Source: CAYYNP01 sp964472545 (lineage in GTDB: Bacteria; Planctomycetota; Planctomycetia; Pirellulales; Thermoguttaceae). Taken from it: 64,000 bases of DNA. The notes under the pieces were generated by a model. The model made no database searches. It saw only the letters and a program-made list of their open reading frames with translations, and was not told where the DNA came from. Every line of letters starts with the position of its first letter. The first letter of the stretch is position 1. The translations under genes were made by a program, and so were the position numbers. Positions 61,515 to 64,000 of this stretch are shown here, piece after piece. The DNA lies in assembly GCA_964472545.1 (NCBI GenBank), contig CAYYNP010000014.1, forward strand, positions 1-64,000, read 5' to 3'.

Positions 61515-62909
61515 ATGAGACACTCAGGTTGGGCCTGTCGACGGGCTGTCGCGGCGTGCTGCGTGTTGTTGATCTGCGCAGCCTTCGTGTACGCACAGGA
61601 GCCAAATCCGCCCGTGCCGATCGCTCCGGGCCCCGGCGGACCGGCCGAGATCTCGCGGCTGCCGGCAGTCGATCCGCCCGCGCTGTTCAGTGGGCCGACG
61701 TCTTTGGAAGACTTGATCGCCTACGCCCGTGCACACAACCCCGAGATCCTGGCGGCGAAGTACCGCGCCCAGTCGCTCGGTGCTCGGGTGCCGCAGGTCG
61801 CGTCGCTGCCCGACCCCACGTTGATGACCACGGCCTTCCTCGAAGAGAACCAAACGGCGGCCGGGCCGCAGCAGGTGGCGGTGAGCCTCTCGCAGAAGTT
61901 CCCCTGGTTGGGAAAACGCGCGATGCGCAGTCAAGTCGCCTACTACGATTCGATGGCTGCCTACGCCCGGGTCGCGTCGACCGAGTTGAAAGTCGTCGAG
62001 CAAATCAAGCGAGCCTACTTCGATCTCTATTTCGTTCAAAGAGCGTTCGAGGAGAACCACCACCTCGAGAAGCCGCTGGAAGACGTGATCGACGTAGCCA
62101 AGCACAACTACGAGACCAGCGTCGGGAAGACGGGCTTGCAGAGCGTCTTTCAGGCGCAGGTCGAGTTGGCCAAGTTGAAGACCGACCTGGTGAAGCTCGA
62201 AGAGGCCAAGCATCAAGCCCAGGCGCGCCTGTCCGGCGCGCTGCACCTGCCGCCGCAAAAACACCTCGAGGCCGTTGCCACGATCGACCGAGGCCGGCTG
62301 GCACAGGAACTAGAGACCCTGATGGGATTGGCCGATTCCTTCCAGCCGGAATACCGGGCGTATCGCCACGAACTCGCACGCGACCGCTCCGCCGTGGAAC
62401 TCGCCCAGAGGGCGTATTGGCCGGACGTCACGATGAGCCTCGCCTGGTATCAGATGGGCGACCGCGGACTGAGCCCCGTGGCCAACGGCGAGGACGCATT
62501 CTCGGTCGCCGCCGGCGTGAACCTGCCGATCTATCGCAGCCGATTGGACGCGGCGGTCCGCGAAGCGGAAAACAAACTCTCCGCCACGACCCGCCGCTAC
62601 GATGCGGTGCGCGACGTCTTCCAGACGGAGATCCAAACGCTGGCCGCCCAGTTTCGCGAACACCACCGAACGCTTGCCATCCTCGAGGTCGAAATCGTCC
62701 CCAGGGCCGAGGAGACGCTCAAACTCACCATGGAGGCCTATCGCGCCGGCCGTACCGACTTCCAACAGTTGATCGACGTCTATCGCACGCTGCAACGATA
62801 CCGCATCGACCTGCATCGGCGCGCCGCACTCAGCGAGCAAGCCCTGGCGTCCCTGGAAAGGGCCGTTGGGTGCGCAGTCACGTCGCACGATCCTTCGAGA
62901 TCGGAGTGA
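61515..62909 (+). CDS. CusC/TolC-like outer-membrane efflux protein
   Basis: A 464-aa outer-membrane channel protein. A signal peptide (AACCVLLICAAFVYAQ) and a Pro-rich stretch lead to two outer-membrane-efflux domains: SLEDLIAYARAHNPEILAAKY, LPDPTLMTTAFLE, VAVSLSQKFPWLGKR, LKVVEQIKRAYFDLYF and, in the second, AGVNLPIYRSRLDAAVREAENKL. It pairs with the CusA/CusB-like genes, divergently encoded, to form the tripartite pump. Start ATG 61515; AAGG lies upstream, a weak site. No lipid-anchor Cys of CusC is seen. Confidence 0.9.
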   Translation: MRHSGWACRRAVAACCVLLICAAFVYAQEPNPPVPIAPGPGGPAEISRLPAVDPPALFSGPTSLEDLIAYARAHNPEILAAKYRAQSLGARVPQVASLPDPTLMTTAFLEENQTAAGPQQVAVSLSQKFPWLGKRAMRSQVAYYDSMAAYARVASTELKVVEQIKRAYFDLYFVQRAFEENHHLEKPLEDVIDVAKHNYETSVGKTGLQSVFQAQVELAKLKTDLVKLEEAKHQAQARLSGALHLPPQKHLEAVATIDRGRLAQELETLMGLADSFQPEYRAYRHELARDRSAVELAQRAYWPDVTMSLAWYQMGDRGLSPVANGEDAFSVAAGVNLPIYRSRLDAAVREAENKLSATTRRYDAVRDVFQTEIQTLAAQFREHHRTLAILEVEIVPRAEETLKLTMEAYRAGRTDFQQLIDVYRTLQRYRIDLHRRAALSEQALASLERAVGCAVTSHDPSRSE

Positions 62910-62950
62910 GCCCGCAGGAGGCGGCTGACCGGCCCGCATTTCTCACCAGC

Positions 62951-62975
62951 GTAGCCGAATTCGCCAGAATCTGGC
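62951..62975 (+). repeat. GTAGCCGAA-family repeat, divergent copy
   Basis: GTAGCCGAATTCGCCAGAAT then CTGGC, three differences from the copy at 5398. It lies 42 bases after the TolC-like stop. Confidence 0.75.
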
Positions 62976-63065
62976 TTGAGGCAATGGCCAGAAAAACCGG
63001 TGGGTGACGAAGTCACAGGAGGATTTGCCGTCACCTCGGGCCCTCTCGTGGCTCCGCCACCGTGA

Positions 63066-63131
63066 CGCATTTTCCGGCCATGCGAGAGAAGTGGCAACGC
63101 CGACTGCGGAAAAGCGTCGGGGCCACCCGGG
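63066..63131. repeat. REP-like inverted repeat, copy B
   Basis: GACGCATTTTCCG and CGGAAAAGCGTCGGGG form the arms. AGAAGTGGCAACGCC lies between, and GGCCACCC ends it. It is about 80% identical to 21064-21127. Confidence 0.8.
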
Positions 63132-63152
63132 TGACGTCGTCGCATAACGTTC

Positions 63153-63206
63153 GTCCCCAGCCCCGAGTCCCCAGCCCCGAGTCCCCAGCCCCGAGTCCCC
63201 AGCCCC
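63153..63206. repeat. 14-bp tandem repeat
   Basis: GTCCCCAGCCCCGA is repeated three times (63153-63194) plus 12 bases of a fourth, without error. It is non-coding, just downstream of the oxidoreductase stop on the minus strand. Confidence 0.93.
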
Positions 63207-63243
63207 TGCCGCCCCGGGGCGGTCGCGACCAGCGGCCGCGGCT

Positions 63244-64000
63244 TTATAGCTCGGGCACGTCGACCCAGGTGCGCTGTTGCCAGGACTTCAGCCCCAACTC
63301 CGCAAGTTGCACGCCTTTGGCCCCTTCGAGCAGGTCCCAGCGGAACGGCGTGTCTTTGACGACGTGCTCGAGGTACAGCTCCCACTGGGCCTTGAAGGCG
63401 TTGTCGTAGACGGTGTTGTTGGGCACTTCGCGCCAATCGGCGTAGTAGTCGATCTTCGGCTCGACGTCGGGGTTCCAGACCGGCTTGGGCGTGAAGGCGT
63501 CGCCCTGGACCCAGCACTTCCGCAGCCCGGCCACGGCCGTGCCTTTGGTGCCGTCGACTTGCAGCGTCAGCAGATCGTCGCGGCGTACGCGCACACACCA
63601 GGAGGAGTTGAACTGGATCGGCACCCCGTCGGTCAGCTCGAAGATTCCGTAGGCGGAGTCGTCGGCCGTGCAGTCGTACTGGTTGCCGTCTTCGTCGACG
63701 CGTTTGTCGATGTGGGTGGCTCCCAAGGCGGTGAGCGATTTGATCTGGCCGAAAAGGTTGTCGATCACGTATCGCCAGTGGCAGAACATGTCGATCAGGA
63801 TGCTGCCGCCGTCATCCTTGCGGTAGTTCCAACTCGGCCGCTGGCAGGTCTGGTCGAAACCGTCGAAGACCCAGTAGCCGAACTCGCCGCGGACGGAGAG
63901 GATGCGGCCGAAGAAGCCGGTGTCGAGCAGATACTTCAGCTTCAGCAGGCCCGGCAGCCAGAGCTTGTCTTGCACCACGCCGTGTTTCACGCCCGCGGCG
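63244..64000 (-). CDS. Gfo/Idh/MocA-family oxidoreductase, 5' part outside window
   Basis: About 252 codons of the C-terminal part are visible; the frame stays open to the edge. GVKHGVVQDKLWLPGLLKLKYLLDTGFFGRI and SVRGEFGYWVFDG are typical of this family after the Rossmann domain. The C-terminal alpha/beta domain follows (GGSILIDMFCHWRYVIDNLFG, with the catalytic-type D-x-x-x-H, and FNSSWCVRVRRDD). The NAD-binding domain lies beyond the window. The substrate, probably a sugar or polyol, is not known. Confidence 0.88.
   Translation of the reverse strand, partial: AAGVKHGVVQDKLWLPGLLKLKYLLDTGFFGRILSVRGEFGYWVFDGFDQTCQRPSWNYRKDDGGSILIDMFCHWRYVIDNLFGQIKSLTALGATHIDKRVDEDGNQYDCTADDSAYGIFELTDGVPIQFNSSWCVRVRRDDLLTLQVDGTKGTAVAGLRKCWVQGDAFTPKPVWNPDVEPKIDYYADWREVPNNTVYDNAFKAQWELYLEHVVKDTPFRWDLLEGAKGVQLAELGLKSWQQRTWVDVPEL

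Larger units (their letters stand above)
62910..63243. other. intergenic repeats at right edge
   Basis: About 330 bases with no gene. It holds a GTAGCCGAA-family copy (62951-62975), a REP-like copy (about 63066-63131), and a short tandem repeat (63153-63206). Confidence 0.7.

Overview
The window is high-GC bacterial DNA that looks planctomycetal, most likely Pirellulales-like (inference). Supporting traits are a YTV-repeat putative cell-wall protein, a hydrazine-synthase-alpha-like dihaem protein with a TolB-like propeller, a very large GspK-like pseudopilin, Asp/Pro-repeat linkers on exported proteins and many short palindromic intergenic repeats. No rRNA, CRISPR array, insertion sequence or prophage was seen. 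There is one tRNA gene, tRNA-Gln(TTG).

Layout. 1-2 kb: edge-truncated YTV protein, a lone GspG-like pseudopilin with a terminator, and tRNA-Gln. 2.2-5.4 kb: the translation cluster rpsB-tsf-pyrH-frr. 6-11 kb (minus strand): two tandem exported cyclophilins followed by the dihaem propeller protein. 11-21 kb: housekeeping and single genes (rsmD, Uma2, cupin, a 767-aa exported protein, TlpA-like thioredoxin, LOG-family protein, divergent prepilin peptidase, UbiD-type decarboxylase). 21-36.4 kb (minus strand): one large type II secretion / type IV pilus-like operon. It runs PilB/GspE ATPase, PilT, a second PilB/GspE ATPase, GspF/PilC, four pseudopilins and a 1626-aa GspK-like protein. 36.8-45.4 kb (plus strand): an exopolysaccharide operon of Wza-type lipoprotein, Wzc-type tyrosine kinase, O-antigen-ligase/TPR protein and a WbpM/CapD-type dehydratase. 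45.4-52.8 kb: a small Cys-rich protein, a 1430-aa WD40-LRR lipoprotein, a lone LolD/MacB-type ATPase, a CDP-alcohol phosphatidyltransferase-like protein and a DUF3592-like membrane protein. 53.1-62.9 kb: a heavy-metal efflux island with a Cys-rich exported protein, CusB-like adaptor, CusA/CzcA pump, Cys-rich exported protein and CDF transporter on the minus strand, and a divergent CusC/TolC-like outer-membrane protein. The right edge holds the 3' part of a Gfo/Idh/MocA oxidoreductase.

The most unusual observations concern two systems. In the secretion operon, palindromic repeats are translated into a prepilin leader, GspF carries an extra hydrophobic insert, GspK is giant, and the only visible prepilin peptidase lacks the usual catalytic aspartates. 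In the metal island, a CPV...LGSMGTP...CC.GC cysteine module recurs about four times in two proteins. All functional names are from reading the sequence; no database search was run.
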